64,000 nt of DNA from Evansella clarkii (GTDB lineage Bacteria > Bacillota > Bacilli > Bacillales > Salisediminibacteriaceae): assembly GCF_002019695.1 (NCBI RefSeq), contig NZ_KV917376.1:668369-732368 (forward strand), read 5' to 3'. Position 1 is the first letter of the stretch, and the number at the start of each line of letters is the position of its first letter. This document shows positions 1-9,271 of the stretch, piece by piece. The notes under the pieces are model-generated. The model was given only the letters and a program-made list of their open reading frames with translations. It did not search any database and was not told the origin of the DNA. The position numbers and the translations under genes were made by a program.

Positions 1-149
1 CTCCCTCTATAATCTTTTTGTTTTCTTACGAAAACTCCGTTTATCTAAGGATTTCATAGCTACTCTTTTTCATTAGACATTATTTACATGGTTAGTTTTA
101 GCTTATCTTCAAGAAAATGGATGTAAGGGGGCTTGTTGACCAGCTCCAC

Positions 150-433
150 TTAAGTATTTTTTTAAAGTAGAGGGGATTTTACGTATGATCGCCACGATGG
201 ATCTCCACGTTTCTCATGGGGTTAACCCTCCCATGTCTCCCAGAGTCGATGCTCCTACATTCCTTCGTTCAACCTTGCCATGAGGGTGGAGGTCAGATAT
301 GCTCCCCGCCAGGGTCTCTGCCCGTAGTTTTAGTTTATGTTCTGACTTCTCCGTGCTTCAAATGTCTTAGAATATTAGATTAATTAATAATCAGCTTCGA
401 TAAATAGAGTTTTAATAAAACAAAATTATTGAG
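150..433 (-). ncRNA. Candidate guide (bridge/seek) RNA region of the IS110 element
   Basis: The stretch lies directly 3' of the transposase and carries no ORF. It is more GC-rich than its surroundings between about 180 and 330 and has short complementary pieces, for example CATGGGAGG against CCTCCCATG-like and GACCCTGGCGGGG-type stems. IS110-family elements are known to encode a structured guide RNA in a non-coding end, and in the IS1111 branch that end is 3' of the transposase. The assignment here is by position and composition only. No target or donor loop was matched. Confidence 0.35.
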
Positions 434-1720
434 TTATGCAGCTTCTTGTAAGTTATTAAAATGCGGAATATCACTAAGCATCTTTTCTTCACTGAACTCA
501 CATTGTTTTGTGCCTATTGTAAATAAGATTCGTATTAGTTTATTGCATATGGCAATTAAAGACGGCATCTTTTTTAACGGATTGTCTGGACGGGTAGTAT
601 AATACTCATGCAGGGCTTTAAAGGCTTGGTTCTTCGCGACTAAAGGCATTACAACTCTAAAGAGGAGAGCTCTTAGCTTCTTTCTTCCTCGTTTTGTAAT
701 GGTGGTGCGTCCTTTATGAAGTCCTGATGTATTTTCCCGTAAGTTTAGTCCAGCTAGTTTAATAATTTGTTTTGGGTGAGAATAGTTTCTTAGATCGCCT
801 ACTTCAGCTAGAAACGCAGCGACAGTATCTTTCCCTATTCCTGTGATTGCCACCATGTTCTGCACACCAGGAACTTGTTTAAGTAATTCATCTAAATGAG
901 CATCTAGTTCCTCGAACTTTTCTTTGAGTAAATCATATTGAGCCAATAAGGTTTTAAGCTCTAATTTAGCCATGTTATTCCCTTGTTTAATGCCGACTGA
1001 ACGACTAGCTGCCTCTTTTAATCTCTTCACTCTACTTAAACCAACACCTCTTTGGGCGCCCTTTTTAAGGTGTTGTAAAATTTCATCATCAGATAATTTC
1101 AGTAGCTCATCTGGCAGAAGATCAAGCTTTAAAGTACGAAGTGCAGCCTTTCCTTCCCAGTCTTTAAATGCGGTAAAAAACTCAGGAAAATAACGGTCTA
1201 GCCAATTGTGTACCTTGCCTTGCACAGACCGGAGGTCCGTTGATAGTAGTTCGCGTATTTTCATGGCCCCTCGGAGTTCCGCATAAACACCTTCAGGGAT
1301 AATTGGTTCAGCGTAGCGACCATCTTTGACCAGTTGTGCTATGACTTTGGCATCTTTTACGTCATTCTTGGTTGGTGAATTATCGTCTAATTCTTTACTT
1401 TTCTTCGTGTGTAACGGATTGACCACAACACACTTGATATTTAATTCTTTTAAGTAATGTGCAAGGTTAAGCCAGTAATGCCCTGTCGGCTCCATACCAA
1501 CGATAACCTTGTTCATTTGATTAGCAGCTTGAAGTTGATTGATCCAACCTATTAAGCCATCAAACCCTGATTGCGTATTTTCAAAAGTAATAGATTTTCC
1601 TAGATCCATTCCTCTGAAGTCCTGTGCTCTTGCGACGTGGTTAAACTTCGCAATATCAACACCTACGATTAGAGTTTCAGCTGTGATTTGAGCTATTTTG
1701 TTATTTTGGTTATAATTCAT
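434..1720 (-). CDS. IS110-family DEDD transposase
   Basis: The 428-residue protein has the RuvC-like N-terminal half of IS110 transposases (VGVDIAKF, GMEPTGHYW and NDVKDAKVIAQ supply the acidic residues) and the C-terminal Transposase_20 half (ITGIGKDTVAAFLAEVGDL, then a conserved Ser in NTSGLHKGR). The chosen start is the ATG at 1720, because AAGGAGGA lies 7 bases before it; the frame stays open 8 codons further upstream. Length is normal for the family and no frameshift is visible, so the enzyme is probably functional. It faces away from the small membrane gene upstream. Confidence 0.93.
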   Translation of the reverse strand: MNYNQNNKIAQITAETLIVGVDIAKFNHVARAQDFRGMDLGKSITFENTQSGFDGLIGWINQLQAANQMNKVIVGMEPTGHYWLNLAHYLKELNIKCVVVNPLHTKKSKELDDNSPTKNDVKDAKVIAQLVKDGRYAEPIIPEGVYAELRGAMKIRELLSTDLRSVQGKVHNWLDRYFPEFFTAFKDWEGKAALRTLKLDLLPDELLKLSDDEILQHLKKGAQRGVGLSRVKRLKEAASRSVGIKQGNNMAKLELKTLLAQYDLLKEKFEELDAHLDELLKQVPGVQNMVAITGIGKDTVAAFLAEVGDLRNYSHPKQIIKLAGLNLRENTSGLHKGRTTITKRGRKKLRALLFRVVMPLVAKNQAFKALHEYYTTRPDNPLKKMPSLIAICNKLIRILFTIGTKQCEFSEEKMLSDIPHFNNLQEAA

Positions 1721-1825
1721 TAGTGAGTCCTCCTTGGTTATCAATTAAGGGTCCTTTTGCGCGCAAAGCTTTGGACACCTCGTATCATACCAAGAGGGCT
1801 CTTTTTCTATCAAACTCCAAATTCT

Positions 1826-2044
1826 TTAATTACAGGAATGCTCCCCGTTGAACAAGAGCAGCGACCCGTTTGTTGAAGAGGAGTTTACTTTACTTTCTAA
1901 AACATCTATCTTCTTTTCGATTCTTCTCAACTGCTCGCTTCTTTTCTTTGTTGAACGTATTAAGTAGAAAATTAAAATAATTAAAGACACAGGAATTAAG
2001 AATCCGACTATCTGATACAAAATATCAATAAAGTCTGTCGCCAC
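1826..2044 (-). CDS. Small single-span membrane protein with coiled-coil tail
   Basis: This 72-residue protein has one membrane helix (about residues 12-30) followed by a charged, heptad-like tail (KKRSEQLRRIEKKIDVLESKV). GGGGGGAAG stands just before the ATG on the minus strand. The last 15 or so residues are encoded inside a truncated copy of the dispersed hairpin repeat (1839-1885), so the C-terminus may not be original. About 70 bases encoding the tail are repeated almost exactly at 2501-2556, at the 3' end of the DUF5946 gene. Function unknown. Confidence 0.6.
   Translation of the reverse strand: MATDFIDILYQIVGFLIPVSLIILIFYLIRSTKKRSEQLRRIEKKIDVLESKVNSSSTNGSLLLFNGEHSCN
1839..1885 (-). repeat. 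Cassette-type hairpin repeat, copy A (deleted form)
   Basis: On the plus strand it reads CTCCCCGTTGAACAAGAGC then AGCGAC joined directly to CCGTTTGTTGAAG. Compared with the copies at 2421 and 17514 it has lost the second arm of the hairpin and one CGTTTGTTGAA flank. It lies at the 3' end of the small membrane gene. Confidence 0.6.
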
Positions 2045-2235
2045 TATACTTCCCCCCCTTTATGAAAAACTCAATTTTTTTCTTATCTTTTCCTTGTTCA
2101 ACTAATGCTTCCTGTTAGTTGAAGAAGATGAGTGATTATCATCAAACTGCAACAATTCCTTGATTCTTTTGAATAAAAATAAGTTTCAAGAGCAAAATAT
2201 TGTTGAAGCATTAAAAGAAAAAGGCGGTGATATTT

Positions 2236-2385
2236 ATGTATGGTAATAATAATCTGGTTGGTGTAGGAATAATTGCAATTCTTTTAACATCTATTTACAC
2301 TGCAATTTTAGCTTCACTACTTATGCAAACTAAAGAACGGGTTGATTATATTTATCAGAAGGAACGTTTAAATAAAGATGCTTAA
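2236..2385 (+). CDS. 49-residue single-span membrane protein
   Basis: A short ORF preceded by AAAGGCGGTGATATTT, a good ribosome binding site 5-6 bases before ATG. The product starts MYGNNNLVGVG, has one membrane helix (about residues 8-28) and a charged tail ending in KDA. A rho-independent terminator follows 6 bases after the stop. Site, spacing and terminator together argue for a real gene. No family recognised. It is the only plus-strand gene in this cluster. Confidence 0.6.
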   Translation: MYGNNNLVGVGIIAILLTSIYTAILASLLMQTKERVDYIYQKERLNKDA

Positions 2386-2390
2386 ATATG

Positions 2391-2413
2391 GCGATGATTT
2401 CATCGCTTTTTTT
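2391..2413 (+). terminator. Rho-independent terminator
   Basis: GCGATGA, a two-base loop, TCATCGC and then a run of T. It closes the 49-residue membrane protein gene. Confidence 0.85.
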
Positions 2414-2420
2414 ATTTATC

Positions 2421-2500
2421 GAAGTAAACTCCCCCGTTTATGAAACAAGAGCAGCGACAGCTTCTTGTGCTATCGCTCTCCGTTTGTTGAAGAGGAGTTT
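2421..2500 (-). repeat. Cassette-type hairpin repeat, copy B
   Basis: On the plus strand: CTCCCCC, GTTTATGAA, hairpin ACAAGA (2445-2450) with TCTTGT (2463-2468) around GCAGCGACAGCT, then GCTATCGCTCTCCGTTTG. It lies just 3' of the DUF5946 gene on the minus strand. The next 56 bases (2501-2556) match the tail of the small membrane gene at 1886-1940. Confidence 0.7.
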
Positions 2501-2540
2501 ACTATACTCTCTAAAACATCTATCTTCTTTTCGATTCTTC

Positions 2541-2939
2541 TCAACTGCTCGCTTCTCCACTTATATATATTTCCTCAATTGTCATCGACCAATTTCTATA
2601 TCTACGTTTTCTTTTGTTATTTGGCAGTGGATTGGTTATTTTATCTATCTTTGAAACGAGATCCCGATTTCTTCTAAGAATATATTCTGTGTGCCACTCA
2701 TTATCATACGCTTCAGTGAATAAATTCACCATGAGTTTATATCCTTCTTCAGTATAGTTAGAGGGGTGTTGAATCATATAGCAAGAAACCAGCCAAAAAT
2801 GTAAAGCATATAGTTCTGGGTCGTTATGCTCCCAAACCAGTGGAAATTGAAACATCTCGTAGCAGGAAAATCCATCTGTTTCCTTCGCCCCGCATTCAAC
2901 ACATTTACCCAGACCCATTATTGTGTTATTGTCAACCAT
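2541..2939 (-). CDS. DUF5946 family protein
   Basis: The 132-residue product has an N-terminal CVECGAKETDGFSC zinc-ribbon-like pattern and then a helical stretch around WLVSCYMIQHPSNYTEEGY, the HxxxVxxYxxQHPxxY signature of DUF5946. Function is unknown. Its last seven or so codons (SGEASS) come from sequence shared with the tail of the neighbouring small membrane gene, so the C-terminus looks like a recombination joint. It is a monocistronic gene followed by hairpin repeat copy B. Confidence 0.75.
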   Translation of the reverse strand: MVDNNTIMGLGKCVECGAKETDGFSCYEMFQFPLVWEHNDPELYALHFWLVSCYMIQHPSNYTEEGYKLMVNLFTEAYDNEWHTEYILRRNRDLVSKIDKITNPLPNNKRKRRYRNWSMTIEEIYISGEASS

Positions 2940-3191
2940 TGTAGATGATTCCTCCGTATAAGTTAATTTTACTCATTTATATTACTCTTTAACGTAACGT
3001 AAAGATCAACATATTATTCAATTCTTCTCCCCGTTAACTTAAGTACATTACTGCACACTTTCCTTCCCTTTGTCGTTATGGAAGGGTGGGACGTTCACTT
3101 TTCTTTATGAAGGGAAAAAGTGCGTTTTACAGTTTTTGATGAATGGTTCGTCCCGTTCACAAAAAACGAGCTCTTTTAGTATCGAAAAGCG

Positions 3192-3251
3192 GGGACGGTT
3201 CTCACGTGAAAAACGGCCTTTCAGCCTGAAATGTTACGTGAGATCCGTCCC
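3192..3251. repeat. REP/MITE-like inverted repeat
   Basis: GGGACGG-tt-CTCACGT (3192-3207) pairs with ACGTGAG-at-CCGTCCC (3236-3251) around a 28-base loop. A related imperfect unit with GGGACGTTCAC and CGTCCCGTTCAC lies just before it (3089-3160). No ORF is credible here. Such GGGACGG elements occur dispersed in Bacillaceae and resemble REP sequences mobilised by Y1 transposases; no such transposase is present in the window. Confidence 0.6.
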
Positions 3252-3301
3252 TTTTAATCACTTCTTCTCCTGCTTTCTACGATTTTTTATAATATAATTC
3301 C

Positions 3302-3853
3302 TTATAATTTCTCTATATCATTCACCAATACAGGTAAGCCATTCTGAAACAAATGTTGATTGCCTGCAAGTTCCCGTGTGGATGCTTGTGGAAGTTTTTC
3401 TGAATAGGTTTTATGATGTTTAATAGGTACTATTACTTCGTCGCGGCTGTGGTAAAGAAACAGGTTGGGAATTGCGGGCAAACTTTTCTGGAAATTACTT
3501 TGGAGCATGAAATCTTTCAACTGCCAATCTTCATCTAACCCCCAGTATGGTGAAGCAATGATAAACAAACCACAGAAAGTCAGATTAGATGATTCCTCGG
3601 AAAGGTACTTTAATAAAACAGATCCTCCCAATGAATGACCAACCAAAATCACCTCTCCGTTAAGCTTATCCAGATCTTTTTCAAGCTGTTTCTTCCATAG
3701 GGTATATTCGGGGTTCTCCGGGTTAGGCATCTTTGGACAAACAAAGTTATATTGATTCCTGAGTTTTCTTTCCAAATACGCTGAAAGATTGCTACTTCCT
3801 TCTCCTTCGCCTTGCGGACCAGCACTGTGAATAAATAAAACTGTTTTTCTCAT
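3302..3853 (-). CDS. Alpha/beta hydrolase (RBBP9/YdeN-like)
   Basis: A small 183-residue serine hydrolase. The nucleophile elbow is GHSLGGS, the acid is in YHSRDEVIVP and the histidine in AGNQHLF. The ATG at 3853 is preferred over the upstream ATG at 3913, because GGGAGGGGAAGCC precedes it and the conserved fold begins there (RKTVLFIHS). RBBP9/YdeN-like enzymes are small esterases of uncertain substrate. Stand-alone gene on the minus strand. Confidence 0.85.
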   Translation of the reverse strand: MRKTVLFIHSAGPQGEGEGSSNLSAYLERKLRNQYNFVCPKMPNPENPEYTLWKKQLEKDLDKLNGEVILVGHSLGGSVLLKYLSEESSNLTFCGLFIIASPYWGLDEDWQLKDFMLQSNFQKSLPAIPNLFLYHSRDEVIVPIKHHKTYSEKLPQASTRELAGNQHLFQNGLPVLVNDIEKL

Positions 3854-3913
3854 CTTGGCTTCCCCTCCCGTTCCTATTAAAAGCCCCTGTTTTTCTTTAA
3901 CAATCTTTCTCAT

Positions 3914-4243
3914 GCCCAGTAAAGCAGCGTGAATAGGAGTGTAAAATACTGTGTAGTTTTCTGTCTTTTAACAATAGAAGACTGATATAACAACAAAAAA
4001 TCACATGTGATTTTGCTTGTAAATGGCTTGTTTGCACCTCTGAAGTAAACCCGCCAGCTGAAGAATGTGGGTTGGTTTCTTCATTTATATCCGGCCCGTG
4101 CCATTTTACTCAAAAGTGCGGCTGCCACAGGGTTTTCATACCGCACAAACTCCTGCCAGTTCCAAAATAAAACCCTCCATATAAACACCAGCGAGATTTA
4201 CTTTGTTAAACTTGTTGTTGCACTTTAAAAGGAGGGAACTTTC
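3914..4243. other. Intergenic stretch with a hairpin shared with 21716-21747
   Basis: No ORF. At 4047-4078 AAACCC and GGGTTGGTTT flank CAGCTGAAGAATGT. The right half (GAAGAATGtGGGTTGGTTT) is nearly the same as the hairpin after the truncated dnaB gene. It also holds the helD promoter region and its ribosome binding site AAAGGAGGG (about 4226). Confidence 0.5.
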
Positions 4244-6264
4244 ATGGCGGATATAAAAGAAGTTAGTTATCTCGAAGAAACGTTAATTCAATTAAGAAAA
4301 GCATATAAAAAGCTCTCATCAAATATAGAAGATCAGGATCAGAATTTTAAAGACCTGCAAAAATATATGGTTGACTATAAAAGTGAACTCGATAAATTCG
4401 AAGTGTATGATTACCAGCAAACGTTAAGCATGATTGATAAGCAGGGCTTTGCACAAGTAAGGGAACGTGAACAAGTAAAAAAGCTGATCGAATCCCCTTA
4501 TTTTGGCCGGTTTGACTTTTTATACATTGGAGACTCCCCTGATGAAACAGAAACATTTTATATTGGGCGTTTTGGTTTTACAGATGAAGAAGGGACACCA
4601 CTGATCTATGATTGGCGCGCACCTGTTTGTAATCTATACTACGAATTTGAAATCGGCAAGGCGCATTATGTTGCGATGGAACAACGATTTGAAGGGAAAC
4701 TTACCGGGAAGCGACAGATTAAAATCGAGAATTCCAAGCTTCAATTTGTCCTGGATAGTTCGTTAACGATACAGGATGAAGTTCTACAGCAAACATTGAA
4801 TCAGCATTCAAATGAAAAGATGAAAACGATTGTCACTTCTATTCAGCGGGAACAAAATAGAATTGTCCGTAATGACTCCGCATATAATGTCATCATCCAA
4901 GGAGTAGCAGGGTCAGGGAAAACTGCGGTAGCACTGCACCGCCTCGCTTATTTTCTATATAAATTCCGTGATACGTTAAAACCAGAACGTATTTTTATTT
5001 TGTCGCCAAATAAAGTGTTTGGAGATTATATTTCATCGGTCCTGCCAGAGCTTGGCGAAGAGCCGATTCGTTCCTTCACCCTGGACGAGCTTACCACTAA
5101 CTTATTACCAGCAGCTGTTACGTTTACACCATTTCAGGAAGAAACGAATGTCATTTTATCTGATCCTGAAGGAACTTTAGCCACTCGAGCTAAAATCAAG
5201 GGAAATTATTCATTTGTTGAGAAATTACAATCTTATTTGTATGAATTAGATTCGAAGCTGCTTAAAGACGAAACCATCTCCATTGCTGGCACAGAATTTT
5301 CGGCAGATTATTTAAAAGGCCGTTTCCTTCAGTATCGAAAAGAACCGGTTGTCACCCGTTTAGAGCTTATGACAGACGATATTCTTCAAGTACTAAAAGC
5401 AAAACGTAATAGAGAAGGAAAAATTCCAAGCAAGAATGAAATTATGAAACGTTTGAAAAAACGTCTTCTTTACACATCACCACTTGCAATCTATCGCGCA
5501 TTTAGCGAGACGCTTGGAGAGGGTTCATTTATCTTTTCAAAGAAGCACTTCGAATTTAATGATGTCTACCCTTACTTATACGTACAGTTTTATTTTAAAG
5601 GGATTAAGAAGTATGAGCTTGTCCAGCACTTTGTGTTAGATGAATGCAGGATTACACCCCTGTTCAATATGCAGTATTGTCAAAGGTGTTTAGTTGTAAG
5701 CGGACTATCATTGGAGACTTTAGCCAGGCACTTTTGCCGTACAAAACCATTTCAAAAGAGGGGTTTGAAAACATATTTACTAATATAGACTATGCAGAGT
5801 TAACAACAACGTATCGGTCATCGTATGAAATTGCCATCTATGCGAAGAAATTTATGCATAGCGGAGAGATTCACCCCATTGCAAGGCATGGAAAAGAACC
5901 AAAAGAATTAACATATACAACATTTGAGCAAATGATGGAGCTAATCCATGAGAATGCCCGGAATGACTTTAAAACTACGGCTATCATCTGTAAATCGGAA
6001 AAGGATTTACTCGTCTTGCAGCACCAGTTAAACATACCCTTCACCGTGCTCGACGCCCAGACAGAAAGGTTTGAAACCGGCCTCCTGTTAACAACGATCC
6101 AGTATGCCAAAGGGCTTGAGTTTGATTCCGTCATCTTGCCTTTTGTGAACGAAACCAATTACAAAACGACTTTCGAGCGTGGACTGCTTTATATTGGGGC
6201 AACCAGGGCGATGCACGAATTAACTGTATTAGTGGATGGCAATGCCCCTTCCAAATTATTGTAA
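4244..6264 (+). pseudogene. helD: HelD-type RNA polymerase-recycling helicase, frameshifted
   Basis: HelD is a UvrD-like superfamily 1 ATPase that frees stalled RNA polymerase. The N-terminal coiled coil, the YDWRAPVCNLYYEF element, Walker A GVAGSGKT (about residue 220) and the C-terminal YIGATRAMHEL motif are all present. The reading frame shifts at about 5643, inside Walker B: the expected DEMQDYTP is split between two frames by loss of one A (GATGAA-TGCAG). Without the lesion the protein would be about 673 residues, close to normal. It is either a recent pseudogene or a one-base sequence error. AAAGGAGGGAAC precedes the ATG. Confidence 0.85.
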
Positions 6265-6978
6265 CTCCTTTAAAATAGCTATGATTGATTCCACATCTTT
6301 CATGGCTATTTTTAATTGATTTATTAAATCATCTGTTACATGAAAAAATTCGGTTGTAAACTTCGGAGACATTAAGATTTGCATGATATCTGTGGTTTCT
6401 TTTGGATCTTCCATCTCATGAAATAAATGGGCTATGCTTGCAATTGAAAAGTGTGCGCTGCGTAACGTGCGGATAATGAGTAATTTTTGCACATCACGTT
6501 CTGTATAAATTCTTCGATTCTGTGTATTTCTTTCAACAGAAAATAACCCGTTTCGTTCCCAGTTTCGTATTGTTTCTTCCGTCAATTGAAGCATCGCAGC
6601 AACAGACTGGTGCGAATAAGTTTTACATGTAACTGGTTTGTTTTTTAATAACTGGTCAACTGTTTCAATAGCTTTTAGAGCATAATCATATTCTGTCTGT
6701 AAATAAGCTAAGTAGGATTCGGCTGCTTGTAAGCTCTCCTTGAACTGTTGACCACCGCTAAGCTGCACAATTTTCGCTGCCTTTTTTCTTAAGTTACTTT
6801 GAATAAATTCCTGTCTGAAAGCAAGCCTGGCTATTTTCATTTGCTTTAAATGCAGTTCTGAATAATCTCTGTAACCATTAGCTTTTCTCGGCACAGGCGA
6901 CATAAACTGCCATTCTTCATATAGACGGACAGTATTTGGATGAACTTGTGCCAGTTCAGCAATTTCACTGGTTCTCAT
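6256..6978 (-). CDS. MerR-family regulator with two MerR-type DNA-binding domains
   Basis: The 240-residue protein starts with a MerR helix-turn-helix (MRTSEIAELAQVHPNTVRLY) and has a second one at about residues 115-185 (QSVAAMLQLTEETIRNWE, then a GLF...RIYTERDVQKL wing). The ATG at 6978 is chosen because AAGGCGG lies just before it and the first helix starts there. It converges with helD and overlaps its 3' end by 9 bases. Targets and any ligand are unknown. The tandem domains suggest binding of an extended operator or dimerisation through the central helix. Confidence 0.88.
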   Translation of the reverse strand: MRTSEIAELAQVHPNTVRLYEEWQFMSPVPRKANGYRDYSELHLKQMKIARLAFRQEFIQSNLRKKAAKIVQLSGGQQFKESLQAAESYLAYLQTEYDYALKAIETVDQLLKNKPVTCKTYSHQSVAAMLQLTEETIRNWERNGLFSVERNTQNRRIYTERDVQKLLIIRTLRSAHFSIASIAHLFHEMEDPKETTDIMQILMSPKFTTEFFHVTDDLINQLKIAMKDVESIIAILKELQ

Positions 6979-7079
6979 ATAAAGCCGCCTTTCTGCCTGA
7001 AGGTAGAATATAATGAGATGGAAATGAACCAAATCTCGTTGTTTTCATTGTCTCAGCGTAATCAAATAATCTATATAGT

Positions 7080-7859
7080 TTAAATATCGTTTTCAGTTAA
7101 AAATTCCTGTATTACTCTGTTAACCTCATCCGGGTTATCTAAGTTTGTTGCGTGGTGTGCATTCTTTATGATTTTCAATTGCGCATTTTTTATTTTTTCC
7201 ATCATCGCTTTCTGTTCCCTCATAATCATCGTGTCATGATCCCCTTGTAAAAGTAATGTCGGGCACTTTACTTTTTCCAGATCCTTCCCGCTTTCCATTC
7301 TGGTTACAGCATCCCACACACGATTCCAGTTATTTCTATCAATCATTTCAAAGGCTTCCTGTATGTAATCTTTATTATCGGGATTAAATTTCGAAAGCAT
7401 CTTTGCTTGTATTTTTCCGGCAGCACTCATGGGTATTAAGCGGTTGGAAAAACGGTTGACCGGAACGAATATTTTTTCATACCAATTAAATGAATTAGTA
7501 AAAGGAGTTCCAATTAATATTAATGCTTCCACTCTATCCGGGTAACGAATCGCGGTCTGAAGTGAAATATGGCCGCCCATAGATAAACCGCAAAGCACCG
7601 CCTTTTCAATATTCAGATGGTCTAACAGAGCAATCAAGTCTCTGGAAAAATCTTCAGAGTCAACTTTCCCTTTAGGTAAAGATGATTGTCCATGCCCTCT
7701 GACATCCCAGACGACCGTTTGATAATTCTCAGAAAAATAGTCAACCTGCGGATGCCATTGTTTATGGTTCCAGGACGCACCGTGTGTAAAAATAATCGCT
7801 TTTCCTTCTCCCTGATTTTCGTAATACAGGGTGACATTATTACTTGTTAATACAGGCAA
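7080..7859 (-). CDS. Alpha/beta fold hydrolase
   Basis: A 259-residue hydrolase of the epoxide hydrolase/haloperoxidase type: oxyanion HG in FTHGASWN, nucleophile elbow GLSMGG, acid in LQGDHDTMI and histidine in KNAHHATNLDNP. Translation appears to start at TTG (7859), since GGAGGGGCTGAA stands directly before it. It is probably independent of the MerR gene 100 bases downstream, although they share a strand. Substrate unknown. Confidence 0.88.
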   Translation of the reverse strand: MPVLTSNNVTLYYENQGEGKAIIFTHGASWNHKQWHPQVDYFSENYQTVVWDVRGHGQSSLPKGKVDSEDFSRDLIALLDHLNIEKAVLCGLSMGGHISLQTAIRYPDRVEALILIGTPFTNSFNWYEKIFVPVNRFSNRLIPMSAAGKIQAKMLSKFNPDNKDYIQEAFEMIDRNNWNRVWDAVTRMESGKDLEKVKCPTLLLQGDHDTMIMREQKAMMEKIKNAQLKIIKNAHHATNLDNPDEVNRVIQEFLTENDI

Positions 7860-8205
7860 TTCAGCCCCTCCTCCAATAACTCATCTCTTGCCATCTTTAA
7901 TTTATCATGCAGAACTCCTCCCTCCTAGCAAAATAATCTTTTTTTACAAAATATAATTCCCGGTGATTTTCATAACCCGTGAAAAATAATCTACTGTCAG
8001 TTCCCTTAAGCGTTTGTGACTTTGCAGGTGGGGAAAGGAAATAAATTTATGGATAAATGGAAAATGAAGGGGATTTTTCAAAGCCTTGAAGTGTATGAGA
8101 GAGCGGATTAATCATGCTTCAAGCAGTACCGGCCGGCAGCTGTTGCACGGCCGGTTCCTGGTGTTTACCAGGTAAAGTATGAAGCCTTATTTATCTAAGC
8201 CCCTC
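7860..8205. other. Intergenic region with inverted repeats
   Basis: Two hairpins without T-runs lie at 8131-8157 (ACCGGCCG / CGGCCGGT) and 8158-8175 (CCTGGT / ACCAGG), 3' of the TolB-like gene on the minus strand. A possible 20-codon plus-strand ORF at 8049-8111 (MDKWKMKGIF...) follows GGGGAAAGGAAAT, but nothing else supports it. Confidence 0.4.
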
Positions 8206-9255
8206 TTAACTTCCCTCGCCCTGTCCGTCCATAAGCTGCACCTTCCTGGCTTCTGTACCGTCCAAGTTCATTTCATATAATTCATATTCCGGGTCTCCCT
8301 TGCCGAAGTTTACATCTGTCGTGAAGTAAATTCGGTCAGCAGCAATCACAGGATCTCCTGCATGCTTCTTTAAATCTGTGAGCTGCTCATGCTCCTTCGT
8401 TTCCCGGTTGTAGCGGAACAATTCATACTGAAAAATACCTGAAGATTCAGGATCGCTGATCGCCTGATAAATAATTTCATTTTCTTCAGGCGTCAATTCG
8501 AATGTATAGATATCCCTCTCCAATTCGGGGTCGCTCACTACCTGAAGACCGTTCGGGTCATCCAGAGGGATTTCAAACACCCGCTGATACATGTCATTGA
8601 AAATATCTTCGGCTGACTGCACATGGGCATCATCAGGCATCTGCACAAAAACAGAACTCCCTTCCCCGCTTATTTTCATGGACTGCATGGAATACTTTTC
8701 AAGATCGGTATGCTTCTTATGCTCTCCTGTTGCCAGGTTAAATTCATGAAGATCAAAGTCATGGGGCTGCTTGCTGGCAATAGGCGAATAATTATCAAAG
8801 ATTTCGGCGCTCAGGTAAAAAACAGATTCGTCTTCCGCTGAAAATTCAATTTCTGTTACAGCTGCAGAGATTGAAAACAGCTCACTAGTTTCACCGTTCG
8901 GCAATTCCAGTAAGTGAACGGTACTAAGCAGCTCCTGCTCTGGATCTTTCCCGGTCGCTATAAAAGCAAGCTTATCTCCGTTTCTGGAAAAAGCCGGATC
9001 CAGTATCACTTTATCATTCTCCAGTTCAGCGAGTTTGTCTGCCTGTTCCCCGTCCTGGCTCTGCAAGTATAGCGCCGGCTCACCGTCCGTATAGTTTACA
9101 TATGCGATTGCCCCATCAGGAGAAATATCATACTGGGAAGACAGGCCGTTCATTTTTTCATCGCTGTCCTTCCCCAGAATGATTCCTGCGGCCGAGAGTA
9201 TGACCGTTATGCCGCCAATACCCCCGGCTATGATAAAAATTTTTTTCTTATTCAT
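8206..9255 (-). CDS. Membrane-anchored TolB/WD40-like beta-propeller protein
   Basis: The 349-residue protein has one N-terminal membrane anchor (about residues 5-28) and an external part made of repeated TolB-type blades, such as YDISPDGAIAYVNYTDG, FSRNGDKLAFIATG and the closing YELYEMNLDGTEARKVQL. Such propellers usually bind protein or polysaccharide partners and need not be enzymes. It is the last gene of a PadR-led operon (PadR, permease-prefix protein, propeller), 17 bases after the membrane protein, so it probably responds to the same signal. No catalytic motif seen. Confidence 0.8.
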   Translation of the reverse strand: MNKKKIFIIAGGIGGITVILSAAGIILGKDSDEKMNGLSSQYDISPDGAIAYVNYTDGEPALYLQSQDGEQADKLAELENDKVILDPAFSRNGDKLAFIATGKDPEQELLSTVHLLELPNGETSELFSISAAVTEIEFSAEDESVFYLSAEIFDNYSPIASKQPHDFDLHEFNLATGEHKKHTDLEKYSMQSMKISGEGSSVFVQMPDDAHVQSAEDIFNDMYQRVFEIPLDDPNGLQVVSDPELERDIYTFELTPEENEIIYQAISDPESSGIFQYELFRYNRETKEHEQLTDLKKHAGDPVIAADRIYFTTDVNFGKGDPEYELYEMNLDGTEARKVQLMDGQGEGS

Positions 9256-9271
9256 GGAAATAACCCCTTAT

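Larger units (their letters stand above)
150..1800 (-). mobile_element. IS110-family insertion sequence (ends not resolved)
   Basis: One DEDD transposase gene is followed on the minus strand by about 280 bases of non-coding, GC-richer sequence with several self-complementary stretches, and preceded by a short leader. IS110 elements lack clear terminal inverted repeats, so the outer limits are estimates. The left limit lies somewhere in 1-180 and the right limit near 1750-1820. A long 3' non-coding end with a short 5' leader is the arrangement of the IS1111-like branch. Confidence 0.6.
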
